From 2-02-FULL-66-22 sp964576535 (lineage in GTDB: Bacteria > Methylomirabilota > Methylomirabilia > Methylomirabilales > 2-02-FULL-66-22), in assembly GCA_964576535.1 (NCBI GenBank), contig CAZNWB010000003.1:28522-92521 (forward strand): a DNA stretch of 64,000 nucleotides. The letters run 5' to 3'. The notes beneath the pieces were generated by a model. That model saw nothing but the letters and a program-made list of their open reading frames with translations, was not told where the DNA came from and searched no databases. This document shows, one piece after another, positions 1-7,571 of the stretch. The translations under genes were made by a program, and so were the position numbers. Numbering within the stretch: the stretch's first letter is position 1; every line of letters begins with the position of its first letter.

Positions 1-212
1 GCATCCACCAGGCGGCCGAAGACGTAGCTGCCCAGGGCCAAGCCAGCCATGAAGGCGGACAGGACCGTGGCGATGGCGTGGGTGGTGTTCCCGAAGATCT
101 GGGTCAGCATCCGGGCCCAGACGACCTCGTAGAGGAGGCCGATGGCGCCGGAGAGGAAGAAGAGGGCATAGACGAGGGGCAAGAGAACGGCGGTGAGACG
201 TGGGGAGGTCAG
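1..212 (-). CDS. Spermidine synthase-like membrane protein (fused MFS/spermidine synthase family), N-terminal part only
   Basis: Reading leftward from about 212 the frame gives a hydrophobic N-terminus with the segment FFLSGAIGLLYEVVWARML, then GNTTHAIATVLSAFMAGLAL and GSYVFGRLVD, the hallmark first two membrane helices of the 'fused MFS/spermidine synthase' family. The rest, including any aminopropyltransferase-like domain, lies beyond the window edge. There is no ATG near the start. The best start is a CTG at 212-210 that overlaps the TGA of the upstream cytochrome gene (CTGA) and sits 7 bases after GGAGAAAGG; a TTG at 182 is the alternative. Coupling to the cytochrome c gene suggests one transcript. 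Family assignment is confident, function in this organism is not known. Confidence 0.75.
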   Translation of the reverse strand, partial: MTSPRLTAVLLPLVYALFFLSGAIGLLYEVVWARMLTQIFGNTTHAIATVLSAFMAGLALGSYVFGRLVD

Positions 213-646
213 GGCGTGTCCTTTCTCCCGGGGACGGCCGGCTTTCCGCGTGCCAGGGACCGGATGTAGGCCACGACGTCGTGGATGTCTGCGTCGGGGA
301 GCTTCATCCCCCACGCCGGCATGGCGTTGGAGCGGCCGAACTGCGAGCTGCCCTTCTTGGTGATCTCGAAGAGAAAGCGGTCGGTCACCGGCTGCATGGC
401 CGCCGGATCGCTGAAGTCCCGCATCGGCTGGCGCACCACGCGGGCCCCCGGCCCATCGCCCTTGCCGGTAACACCGTGGCACACCGCGCAGTGAGCGTCG
501 TACAGGGCGCGGCCCCGGGGTGCTCCCGTCGCCGCGGGCATCTCTTCGCCGCGGCGTCGCAACGCATCCACCAGGAGGACGGCTGTGACGCCCAGACCAG
601 CCACGAGCAGCACGAGGATGATGGACTTGCGCCCGGGGAAACGCAT
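209..646 (-). CDS. Membrane-anchored class I cytochrome c
   Basis: A 145-residue mono-haem cytochrome c. Residues 8-27 form an uncleaved N-terminal signal anchor (IILVLLVAGLGVTAVLLVDA), so the haem domain should sit outside the inner membrane. The haem-binding motif CAVCH is at residues 53-57 and a plausible distal methionine ligand lies in NAMPAWG (Met109). The fold ends with the usual C-terminal helix DIHDVVAYIRSL. It would act as an electron carrier, but the partner oxidoreductase is not visible. The gene has no clear Shine-Dalgarno; instead a promoter-like pair lies almost on the start codon (see separate entry). Its stop overlaps the start of the spermidine-synthase-like gene. Confidence 0.88.
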   Translation of the reverse strand: MRFPGRKSIILVLLVAGLGVTAVLLVDALRRRGEEMPAATGAPRGRALYDAHCAVCHGVTGKGDGPGARVVRQPMRDFSDPAAMQPVTDRFLFEITKKGSSQFGRSNAMPAWGMKLPDADIHDVVAYIRSLARGKPAVPGRKDTP

Positions 647-655
647 GGGAGCGCT

Positions 656-684
656 ATGCTACCCGACCCAGCGCCGAGGGTCAA
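656..684 (-). promoter_or_regulatory. Sigma-70-like promoter abutting the cytochrome c start codon
   Basis: On the minus strand TTGACC (684-679) and TAGCAT (661-656) are separated by 17 bases. The ATG of the cytochrome gene begins only 10 positions after the -10 box, so transcription would start about 0-4 bases before the ATG. No Shine-Dalgarno is present, consistent with a leaderless or nearly leaderless mRNA. Prediction from sequence only. Confidence 0.45.
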
Positions 685-895
685 CCAGCCCCCCAGCGCG
701 TTCAGGTAGCCCTCCCCCCTCCTGCAGCGGGGTGGAGCGGGCGCCGAGAAACAGCAACGCCTTGCCAGTGGCCCCGGCAAGGCGCGTGACCTTCCTTGGG
801 TTGTTCGCGAGAGCGGCACCTGCCCGAGCACCCATCCGGCCAGTCCACATCGGCGCGGGGTTCGAGCACCCGTGCGCCCGCTGGCCGGACGGACC

Positions 896-1090
896 TCAAG
901 CCTTCTTCGCCGCTACCTCGGCCCGGACGTACCCGAGGGTGCGGAGGTATTTTTCCCCTTCGTAGGACTTGAGGAAATTTTCGAGGTAGTCGCCGAGCGT
1001 CCGCAGCATCTGCGGCGGGATGACGGTCGGCGTGCCAAAGGCATTCCAGACCGTGATCATGTGGTGCAGCGTCTTGATGTCGTCAGTCAT
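896..1090 (-). CDS. Small hypothetical protein, 64 residues
   Basis: The start is set at the ATG at 1090 because GTGAGG lies at the correct distance upstream; an upstream start would add 17 residues of unconvincing sequence. The protein begins MTDDIKTLHHMITVWNAFGT, carries a short helical middle with VIPPQMLRTLGDYLENFLK and ends in a lysine/alanine-rich tail. It has no signal peptide, membrane segment or recognisable motif. I do not recognise the family. It stands alone between the cytochrome c and the amidohydrolase, with about 250 bases of unassigned sequence on each side. Confidence 0.6.
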   Translation of the reverse strand: MTDDIKTLHHMITVWNAFGTPTVIPPQMLRTLGDYLENFLKSYEGEKYLRTLGYVRAEVAAKKA

Positions 1091-1294
1091 GCCGACCTCA
1101 CTTGGCTCCGAAGCCTCTCCCCATGACTCCGCCGCACCCACACCCGGGGGGCGAACCGGCGCGAAGCCTACGCAAACCGACCCCGAAAGTCAAGGCCTTG
1201 CCCGCCTTTGCCCGCCTTTGCTTTGATCCAGGGGCCTGATTCTGCAAAGGCCTCCTGGCCGACCAGCCATCCTGCTCGCCGCGCGGGAGGAGCG

Positions 1295-1324
1295 TTGACA
1301 GCGAGGCAGACAGGATGATATAGA
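1295..1324 (+). promoter_or_regulatory. Sigma-70-like promoter, probably giving a leaderless mRNA
   Basis: TTGACA at 1295-1300 is followed after 18 bases by TATAGA at 1319-1324. Only six bases (CCCTGC) separate the -10 box from the ATG of the amidohydrolase at 1331, so the expected transcription start coincides with the A of the start codon. There is no Shine-Dalgarno in front of this gene. Confidence 0.5.
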
Positions 1325-1330
1325 CCCTGC

Positions 1331-2155
1331 ATGCCTCGTTTCTTGCGATTCCTTTTTCCCGCTTTGTTGGTCCTGCTCCCTCCGGTGCGGGTGCCGGCGC
1401 AGGATCTGCCGATCTTCGACGCCCACATCCACTACAGTTGGCCGGATTGGTCCGTCTACCCGCCGGAGGCCGCCCTGGCCGTCCTCGATCGGGCCGGTGT
1501 CAGATGGGCCATGGTCTCCAGCACGCCCGACGACGGCACCCTTCGCCTGTACGAGAAGGCCCCGGCGCGGATCGTCCCCATCCTGCGCCCCTATCTTACC
1601 CGCAACGACATGGGCACCTGGACGAATGATCCGGCAATCCTCACCTATGTCGAAGGGCGGCTCCAGCGGGGGATCTATCGGGGGATCGGGGAATTCCACC
1701 TGGCCGCAGGCGAGGCCAACACCGCGGTCGTCCGCGGGTTCATTCAACTCGCGATTCGCCGCGGCATCTTCCTGCATGCCCACACGGACGATGCGGGGGC
1801 GGAGGCGCTCCTCCGCCTCGATCCCAAGGTCCAGGTCCTCTGGGCGCATGCAGGCATGTCGGCCGGCCCGGACACGGTCGGGCGGCTCCTCGACCGCTAT
1901 CCCACCCTGACGGTGGAACTGGCCCTGCGGTATGACGTGGCGCCGGGCGGCCAGCTCGATCCGGCGTGGCGGAACCTCTTCCTCCGACATCCGGACCGCT
2001 TCATGGTGGGAACCGACACGTGGGTGACGTCCCAGTGGGACCGGCTGCCCGAGATCCAGGACGGCATCCGGGCCTGGCTCCGCCAACTCCCCCGCGAGGT
2101 CGCGGAAAAGCTCGCCTTCAAGAACGCCGCACGCCTCACGGGCAAAACGCCCTGA
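1331..2155 (+). CDS. Secreted amidohydrolase-family protein
   Basis: A 274-residue protein with an N-terminal signal peptide (hydrophobic residues 5-20, cleavage likely near VPAQ at 21-24) followed by a TIM-barrel metal hydrolase of the amidohydrolase-2 type. The metal-binding HxH is in DAHIHYS (His32, His34); further conserved clusters are FLHAHTDD, VLWAHAG and VGTDTW, whose histidines and aspartate match the metal and catalytic sites of the family. It probably hydrolyses or decarboxylates a small substrate in the periplasm; the substrate cannot be told. The gene is monocistronic and its promoter sits directly on the ATG. Length is usual for the family. Confidence 0.85.
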   Translation: MPRFLRFLFPALLVLLPPVRVPAQDLPIFDAHIHYSWPDWSVYPPEAALAVLDRAGVRWAMVSSTPDDGTLRLYEKAPARIVPILRPYLTRNDMGTWTNDPAILTYVEGRLQRGIYRGIGEFHLAAGEANTAVVRGFIQLAIRRGIFLHAHTDDAGAEALLRLDPKVQVLWAHAGMSAGPDTVGRLLDRYPTLTVELALRYDVAPGGQLDPAWRNLFLRHPDRFMVGTDTWVTSQWDRLPEIQDGIRAWLRQLPREVAEKLAFKNAARLTGKTP

Positions 2156-2431
2156 CGATTTCGGATTTTTGATTATCGATTGCCGATTCATCTCGTGTCG
2201 GGAATCAGATCTCGCCAGCCACCTCTTCCCCGGGCCCCGAACCCTGACACCTGACCCCCGATCTATGGCCCCTTGCCCCCGACCCCTGTCAATGATTTTG
2301 GATTCGTGACTTCCGATTGCCGATCGGTGGAGCCTCGAAAAGCGGAGCGAGCCGGGCATTCTCTTTCGCAGACCCCCCGCGATGCAAACCCGTGGCCCCG
2401 AATTTCAGGGGGCGACGTTCCCGAGAAAGCG
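2156..2431. repeat. Intergenic stretch with two short-unit repeat words
   Basis: This part of a 325-base gap has no convincing gene. It holds AT-rich words around CGATTGCCGATTC (2177-2189), repeated as CCGATTGCCGATC near 2315, with related ATTTTTGATTATCGATT and GATTTTGGATTCGTGA. Between them (2229-2290) lies a C-rich run of GACCCC/CCTGAC words. The C-rich type reappears inside pcrA at 60881-60956. Confidence 0.55.
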
Positions 2432-2463
2432 AAAGGGCCTCGCCAAGGTGCGGCGAGGCCCTT
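2432..2463 (-). terminator. Intrinsic terminator of the 2481-3085 gene
   Basis: A hairpin with an 11-base GC-rich stem (AGGGCCTCGCC paired with GGCGAGGCCCT) and a 7-base loop lies 18 bases after the stop of the minus-strand gene. On that strand it is followed by a T-rich run (TTTCGCTTTCTC). Confidence 0.7.
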
Positions 2464-2480
2464 CACCGTCTCCTGTCGTT

Positions 2481-3085
2481 CTAGTCGTCGTCCTTCGACT
2501 TCTTCTTCTTGTGCTTCTCCTTGCCGTGTCCCTTTGCCGCGGCCCAGGGCGGCGGGCCGTGCTTGTTCTTCCAGTGACCCGGGGGGACCCGGTAGTACTC
2601 CACCGGCACCGTGAGGACGGGCTGCGGCATGCTCTGCATGGCCACGACCCTCCACGGCCCGTTGTGGAACGCCGAGAAGTACCACCCCCCGCTGTGGAAC
2701 AGATAGTAGCGCCCGCCATAGAAGAAGTAGTTGTGGGCCACGGTTGGTGCGTAATAGACGGGCGTTCCGGGGACCACGACGAGCTTCGGCGGCTCCCCTA
2801 TGTTGACGCCGAGGCTCAGGTTGTCAGTCCTGATGCCGATGTTGACGCTGTCCGCCATGGCGGAGCCCGCGGACAGCCCGCCCATCGCGGCTATCCCCAG
2901 AATGCTCGCGACCACGATNNNNNNNNNNNNNNNNNNNNNNNNNNNNNNNNNNNNNNNNNNNNNNNNNNNNNNNNNNNNNNNNNNNNNNNNNNNNNNNNNN
3001 NNNNNNNNNNNNNNNNNNAGCCCGCGGACAGCCCGCCCATCGCGGCTATCCCCAGAATGCTCGCGACCACGATGGCCTGTCTCAT
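2481..3085 (-). CDS. Exported small envelope protein with YYLFHSGGWY-type motifs, interrupted by a scaffold gap
   Basis: The start is the ATG at 3085, six bases after a perfect AGGAGG. The gene runs into a 100-N gap (2919-3018), but the 55 bases on each side of the gap are identical (2864-2918 and 3019-3073). Removing the gap and one copy leaves exactly 450 bases, a continuous 149-residue frame, so the gap is almost certainly artificial. The protein has a signal peptide (residues 1-26, MADS cleavage region), then a domain rich in aromatics (YYAP, FFYGGRYYLFHSGGWYFSA, GPWRVV) and a lysine/histidine-rich C-terminus. The GGWY...GPW pattern is shared with the tail of the next gene upstream (3128-3715). 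Function unknown; envelope location is inferred. Confidence 0.75.
2919..3018. other. Scaffold gap (100 N) that is probably an overlap, not missing sequence
   Basis: Exactly 100 N. The 55 bases before the gap (2864-2918) are the same as the 55 bases after it (3019-3073), and joining the two sides at this overlap restores an open frame. Confidence 0.9.
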
Positions 3086-3127
3086 GATCAATCCTCCTTT
3101 GCTTTCATGACCCAATCCGGTCGAACC

Positions 3128-3715
3128 CTAGCGCATGTGACCGGGAGGGATCATTCCTTTCTTCTGGAGCCCCGGCGGCAGCTTCTTGTGGAACTGGCCT
3201 GGAGGAACCTTTGCCAACATTGGCGGAGGAACGCTGACGATCGCCCACGGCCCGGTGTACGAGCGGGACACGTACCAGCCTCCTCCGTACGAGTAGTAAT
3301 AGTAGGCGTCATGATAGACGATATCGTGTCCCTCCAGGACGTACACGCCCCACTGCGGCACCCAGATAAGTTGCGGCTGAGGAACGACCACGGGTGGAGG
3401 CGTCACGACCGCCACCTTTGGTGGCGGGGGCGCTGGCGCGGCCACGGGTGGGGCCGCCGGAGATGCGGACGCCGCTTGCCGCTGCTCGTTGGCCTGCATG
3501 GCATCCCCGATCAGGGCGCCGCTCACCGCCCCGAGGCCCGCGCCGACGAGGGCGCCGGTCCCGGTGTGGCCCGAGGCACTCCCGATGGCTGCTCCGGCAC
3601 CCGCCCCGATGGCCCCACCGGCCAGCGCCCCCTTTTCCCGGGTCGACAGCGGGGTCGAGCAGCCGGCCATGGCGATCGCCAGACCCAGCAGGATCATCCA
3701 TCGACTTCGAACCAT
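3128..3715 (-). CDS. Glycine-zipper lipoprotein with aromatic GGWY/GPW tail
   Basis: A 195-residue protein starting at the ATG at 3715, with GGAGG and GGAAGG upstream. Residues 1-18 are a lipoprotein signal ending in the lipobox AMAGC. Residues about 25-70 are a glycine zipper (GALAGGAIGAGAGAAIGSAS and GALVGAGLGAVSGALIGDA), a motif of outer-membrane-associated lipoproteins. A proline/alanine linker follows, then an aromatic domain (VPQWGVYVLEGHDIVYHD, YYYYSYGGGWYVS, YTGPWAIV) and a PPGH-rich end. The lipoprotein head is almost identical at DNA level to that of the neighbour at 3772-4350, whereas the tail instead resembles the protein at 2481-3085. Role in the envelope is inferred. Confidence 0.85.
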   Translation of the reverse strand: MVRSRWMILLGLAIAMAGCSTPLSTREKGALAGGAIGAGAGAAIGSASGHTGTGALVGAGLGAVSGALIGDAMQANEQRQAASASPAAPPVAAPAPPPPKVAVVTPPPVVVPQPQLIWVPQWGVYVLEGHDIVYHDAYYYYSYGGGWYVSRSYTGPWAIVSVPPPMLAKVPPGQFHKKLPPGLQKKGMIPPGHMR

Positions 3716-3771
3716 CACCCTTCCCTCCTCCAACGGGATGCTTCGCGGACGGTGCGCAACCCGGTGCCCGT

Positions 3772-4350
3772 TCATTTCACCTTCAGCTTGTGGACGTAGA
3801 TGGCCTGAGCCACCACGGTGTGTGCCTTGATCTCCTTGGCATAGATCACGGAGGCGGAAACGACCGGGGCTTTGACCTCGCCTCGCCAGCCGCGGGTGTC
3901 GAACTTTCCTGTTTGAAAGATCTGCCCCTGCACCGCGTCGGCCTTGATCTCGTTGGCGTAGATCGTGTGGGCGTGGACCTGGTCCGCCTTGATCTCCTTC
4001 ACGTACATGGTCTGCGGACCGGGCGGCGCGACGACGACAGGTCCTGGCGGAGGCACGGGGGCGGCCACGGGTGGAGCCGCCGGAGGAGGCGCCTGTGGCC
4101 CCGGCGCGGCCTGCCGCTGCTCGTTGGCCTGCATTGCATCCCCGATCAGGGCGCCGCTCACCGCGCCGAGGCCCGCGCCGACGAGGGCGCCGGTCCCGGT
4201 ATGGCCCGAGGTGCTTCCGATGGCCGCCCCGGCTCCCGCCCCGATGGCCCCACCGGCCAGGGCCCCCTTCTCCCGGGTCGTCAGCGGGGTCGAGCAACCG
4301 GCCAGAGCCACCGCCACCGCTAGGGCGACCACGATTCTCATTCGACCCAT
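3772..4350 (-). CDS. Glycine-zipper lipoprotein with a YxxEIKA-repeat tail
   Basis: A 192-residue paralogue of the previous gene. The ATG at 4350 is preferred because AGGAGG lies 7 bases upstream; ATGs at 4356 and 4341 are in the same frame. It has a lipobox (VALAGC) and a glycine zipper matching that of 3128-3715 almost residue for residue, then a proline-rich linker. The C-terminal 80 residues are different: the units YVKEIKADQV, YANEIKADAV and YAKEIKAHTV recur roughly every 15 or more residues, with beta-strand-like IY/VY steps that suggest a repetitive beta structure. It precedes 3128-3715 by 56 bases and is probably co-transcribed. Function unknown. Confidence 0.85.
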   Translation of the reverse strand: MGRMRIVVALAVAVALAGCSTPLTTREKGALAGGAIGAGAGAAIGSTSGHTGTGALVGAGLGAVSGALIGDAMQANEQRQAAPGPQAPPPAAPPVAAPVPPPGPVVVAPPGPQTMYVKEIKADQVHAHTIYANEIKADAVQGQIFQTGKFDTRGWRGEVKAPVVSASVIYAKEIKAHTVVAQAIYVHKLKVK

Positions 4351-4907
4351 TGCCATTCCTCCTGCAGGAGACGGCTCGAACGTCGCTGGACGCTTGCCCA
4401 AAAAGAGAAACTCACCCTTGCCCGCCCCCTTAAGGGCGTGACGCGAGGAGTGCCGTCTTGGAATTTGCAAACATGGGACCAGGCAACGTCTGTCTTTTCC
4501 ATAGGCCAATTACGACCTTAGGATTCAGAGAGTTGCGATCGGGTCCAGTCCCCGGTGCGGTCAACTCTTCGGGGACGATGACACGTATCGGCACAAGCCT
4601 GGAGCGATTCTGGACGGTGGGAAATCAGACGTTTGCCCTCTGCCCTGATAGGTCCTTCGAGACGCGACGGGCAGGCGAGTTGAGGATACCCATCCTGGGA
4701 AGCGAGACAGGCGAAACGGCGGCGAAGGCCGCCGGACCTGATGAGGATGGCAGGGGAAGTGAGCGGCGGGGCGGGGGTCCTCCATCATCCGGAAGGTGGA
4801 CCGGCGATCCTCTCCTGGGCTGGGTTCAAGAAGGGCGGCCGGACCGCCTCCACCTAGGAGGCCCTCGGTGCGGAGAGGGTTGCACGGAACAATGAGCTGT
4901 TCCTCGG
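4351..4907. other. Long non-coding interval (557 bases) with several hairpins
   Basis: I see no convincing gene on either strand here; open frames lack family features and Shine-Dalgarno sites. Local inverted repeats include GGCGGCGAAGGCCGCC (about 4718-4733) and an AGGCGG/CCGCCT-type pairing around 4833-4861. The interval is upstream of the glycine-zipper lipoprotein pair and downstream of the TTT operon, so it should contain the promoter of the first and the terminator of the second. I recognise no known riboswitch. Confidence 0.4.
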
Positions 4908-5882
4908 CTAAATCCGCAGCGCGCCGCCCTCCAGGACCACCCGACCGTCCAGCGTCAGCGTCGGATGGTACATCATGCCATCGAAGTGGCAGGCGGCCTT
5001 CGTCGTCCCGCCGAGGTTGGCGCTGGTCCCGATGCCGATGTGCACGGTGCCGAAGGCGCCGTGGTCCTGGGCCCACACGCCTGTGAGCATGTAGATCGCC
5101 GGGTTCAGGCCGATGGCAAGCTGGGCGATGTTATAGACCGCGGCATCCCCCATCTCCGCCCACACCTTTCGGATCATGTCGGCCTCGGGGCCGCCTTCCA
5201 CCTTGACGATGCTCCCCTGCTTGACCGTGCAGCGGACCGGCACCCGGAGCGGCCCGATCCGAAGGTTCGGGATGCTGCCATCGAAGACGATGATCCCTTC
5301 GGCCGTCCCGTCCACGGGCGAGATGTTCGCCTCGATGTTCGGGAAGGCCGAGAATTTGCCCGGCCGGTCCAGGATACAGTCGTGGGCGTTGCCGGAGCGC
5401 CCGCTGAGGTCGAAGCGGCAGTCGGTGCCAGCCGGGGTCGTGAGGTGGGCGCTGGATGCGGCGGTGAGCAGCTCGCCCATCTTCCTCACCGTGGGCGATG
5501 CCTTCTCGAAATCCGCCTCGGCCCCGCCGCGCACGAGTTGGTCGGGCGTGGTCGCGGGCAGCGACAGCACCCGCGTGCCCTTCTTGAGGGCGTTTCGGGT
5601 CGCCGTCGAATGACTGATCGAATAGCTGACGGGAAGGAGGGCCACATCCGCGGCCAGCAGGGCGGCGGCCACGATGGCGGGCGGCTCATCCCCATCCACG
5701 GACACCGGCGTCATCACGGTGGTGACCACCTCCGGGGTGATCTCCAGCGCGGCCGTCGCCAGCGCCTCCGCGACCACGGAGGTGTCGGTGTCGGCCACGA
5801 TCAGGACCTTTTCCCCTGCCTTGACCCGCGCGAGAATGCGGACGACCTTGCGCGCGCCGCCTATGATCCCTGCTATCTGCAT
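4908..5882 (-). CDS. M29 aminopeptidase-like / 2,5-dihydroxypyridine dioxygenase (NicX)-like metalloenzyme
   Basis: A 324-residue cytoplasmic protein, start ATG with AGGAGGAAGAG upstream. The N-terminal third is a Rossmann-like segment (GEKVLIVADTDTS, ALLAADVALLPVSYSISHST) and the C-terminal part carries the acid/histidine set of the thermophilic aminopeptidase (M29) fold, including EANISPVDGTAEG, GIGTSANLGGTTKAACHFDG and MYHPTLTLDG. This fold includes both leucyl aminopeptidase relatives and the iron-dependent ring-opening 2,5-dihydroxypyridine 5,6-dioxygenase. Being the last gene of a carboxylate transporter operon, a catabolic role on an imported aromatic or organic acid is more likely than peptide cleavage, but that is inference. 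Confidence 0.7.
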   Translation of the reverse strand: MQIAGIIGGARKVVRILARVKAGEKVLIVADTDTSVVAEALATAALEITPEVVTTVMTPVSVDGDEPPAIVAAALLAADVALLPVSYSISHSTATRNALKKGTRVLSLPATTPDQLVRGGAEADFEKASPTVRKMGELLTAASSAHLTTPAGTDCRFDLSGRSGNAHDCILDRPGKFSAFPNIEANISPVDGTAEGIIVFDGSIPNLRIGPLRVPVRCTVKQGSIVKVEGGPEADMIRKVWAEMGDAAVYNIAQLAIGLNPAIYMLTGVWAQDHGAFGTVHIGIGTSANLGGTTKAACHFDGMMYHPTLTLDGRVVLEGGALRI

Positions 5883-5961
5883 GGACTCTTCCTCCTATCT
5901 CGGACATCAGGATGGACGAAAGATCCCCCACGCCGGGACGCCCGGTCGCCCCCAAGCGACC

Positions 5962-7473
5962 TCAGGGTCGTGCCACCGCGGGCTTTCTCCTCAACCGCCA
6001 GAGGGCCCGAGCCAGTGGGGCAAAGAGCGACAGCAGAGCGCAGATCGTCAACACGGCAGAAATCGGTCGGGTGAAGAAAATGGAGAGGTCCCCGTGCGAG
6101 ATCGTCAACGACTGGCGAAGCGATCGCTCCACCAAGGGGCCCAGCACGAGGCCCAGCACCGCCGGCGCGGCCGGAAACTCGAGTTTCCGCATGAGGTACC
6201 CGATGACGCCGAAGGCGAACATGACCCACATGTCAAAGACATTGTTGTCCGTGGCGAACACCCCCACGGCCGAGAGCGTGACGATGAGGGGCATGAGAAT
6301 CTTGTAGGGAATACGCAGCATACTGGCCCACATCCCGACCAGGGGGAGGTTCAGGATGAGCAGCATGACATTCCCGATGTACATGCTGGCGATCACGCCC
6401 CAGACGAAGTCGGGGTTGCTCTGGAAGAGCAGCGGGCCCGGCCGCAGGCCGTGGATGAGCAGTGCGCCCAAGAGGACGGCCGTGGTCCCGGAACCGGGGA
6501 TCCCCAGGGTGAGGAGCGGGACCATGGCTCCCCCGGCGGCGGCATTGTTGGCGCTCTCCGGCGCGGCCACGCCCTCGATGATCCCCGTCCCGAACTTCTC
6601 CGGGTGTTTGCTGAGCTTCTTCTCCATCGCATACGCCATGAAGGAGGCGATGGTCGCCCCCGCCCCTGGCAGGACCCCGATGAAGAAGCCCAGGAGAGAG
6701 CTTCGACCGATGGGGCCGAGGGAATCTTTCCAATCCTGCAGGTTCGGGAACAGATTCCGGAGGGTCAACTTGGTCCGGACGAACACCTGTTCCATCGGCT
6801 CTTCCAGGTTGACCAGCACCTCGGCCACGGCGAAGAGCCCCACCGCCACCCCGATGAAGCCCATCCCATCCAGCAGGTAAATGTTCCCGAACGTGAATCG
6901 CTCCTCGCCGCTGATGGCGTCCACGCCCACAGACGCCACGATCAGGCCGAACACGCCGCTCATGATGCCCTTGATCATGGACTCCCCGGACAGGCTGGTC
7001 ACCAGGGTGAGCCCCATGAAGGTCAAGGCGAAATACTCCGGCGGTCCGAAGGAAATCGCCACGTTGGCCAGGGGCGGGGCGATGAAGGTGAGCAGGACCA
7101 CCGCCAGCGTCCCCGCGATGAACGACCCGAACGCCGCCATGCCGAGCGCCGGGCCGGCTCGGCCCTTCTTGGCCATCTGGTAGCCGTCCAGGGTAGTCAT
7201 GACCGACGACGACTCCCCGGGCACGTTGATGAGGATGGACGTGGTGGAACCGCCGTACATGGCCCCGTAGTAGACGCCGGCCATGGTGATGATCGCCGTG
7301 GTGGCATTCAGGCCGAAGGTGATGGGGATGAGGATCGCCACCCCCGTGACCGGCCCGATACCCGGCAGCACGCCGATCAGGGTACCAAACGTCACACCGA
7401 CGAAGCAGAAAAAGAGATTGTGAAGCGATAGGGCAACCTGAAAGCCCAGCAGGATGTTCTGAAAGATCTCCAT
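5962..7473 (-). CDS. tctA: Tripartite tricarboxylate transporter, large membrane subunit TctA
   Basis: A 503-residue integral membrane protein with about a dozen hydrophobic segments. The family signatures are clear: FGTLIGVLPGIGPVTGVAIL near the N-terminus, YGAMYGGSTTSILINVPGES, and the second repeat GFFIGVLPGAGATIASFMAY with TLGIPGSGTTAVLLGALLI. The conserved glycine/proline loops bind the substrate path of this secondary transporter, which works with TctB and a periplasmic TctC receptor. It follows tctB by 98 bases and precedes the M29/NicX-like gene by 79 bases in the same direction. Shine-Dalgarno is weak. The substrate is presumably a carboxylate. Confidence 0.95.
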   Translation of the reverse strand: MEIFQNILLGFQVALSLHNLFFCFVGVTFGTLIGVLPGIGPVTGVAILIPITFGLNATTAIITMAGVYYGAMYGGSTTSILINVPGESSSVMTTLDGYQMAKKGRAGPALGMAAFGSFIAGTLAVVLLTFIAPPLANVAISFGPPEYFALTFMGLTLVTSLSGESMIKGIMSGVFGLIVASVGVDAISGEERFTFGNIYLLDGMGFIGVAVGLFAVAEVLVNLEEPMEQVFVRTKLTLRNLFPNLQDWKDSLGPIGRSSLLGFFIGVLPGAGATIASFMAYAMEKKLSKHPEKFGTGIIEGVAAPESANNAAAGGAMVPLLTLGIPGSGTTAVLLGALLIHGLRPGPLLFQSNPDFVWGVIASMYIGNVMLLILNLPLVGMWASMLRIPYKILMPLIVTLSAVGVFATDNNVFDMWVMFAFGVIGYLMRKLEFPAAPAVLGLVLGPLVERSLRQSLTISHGDLSIFFTRPISAVLTICALLSLFAPLARALWRLRRKPAVARP

Positions 7474-7571
7474 AGGGTTCCGTCCCTAGCCCATTCCGTC
7501 CTACGTCGCCGCCACGACGTCACCCGGCGCTCCCACGTGATTCCGAGGCCGGCGACAGGCGCACCTCCAGT

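Noticed and set aside
3480..4300. Assembly duplication as the cause of the twin glycine-zipper genes
   Set aside because: The copies differ at many single bases and have different flanks and tails, so they are true paralogous segments.
4458..4895. Possible 145-residue protein in the 557-base gap
   Set aside because: No Shine-Dalgarno, no family feature and an amino-acid mix that drifts along the sequence; not reported as a gene.
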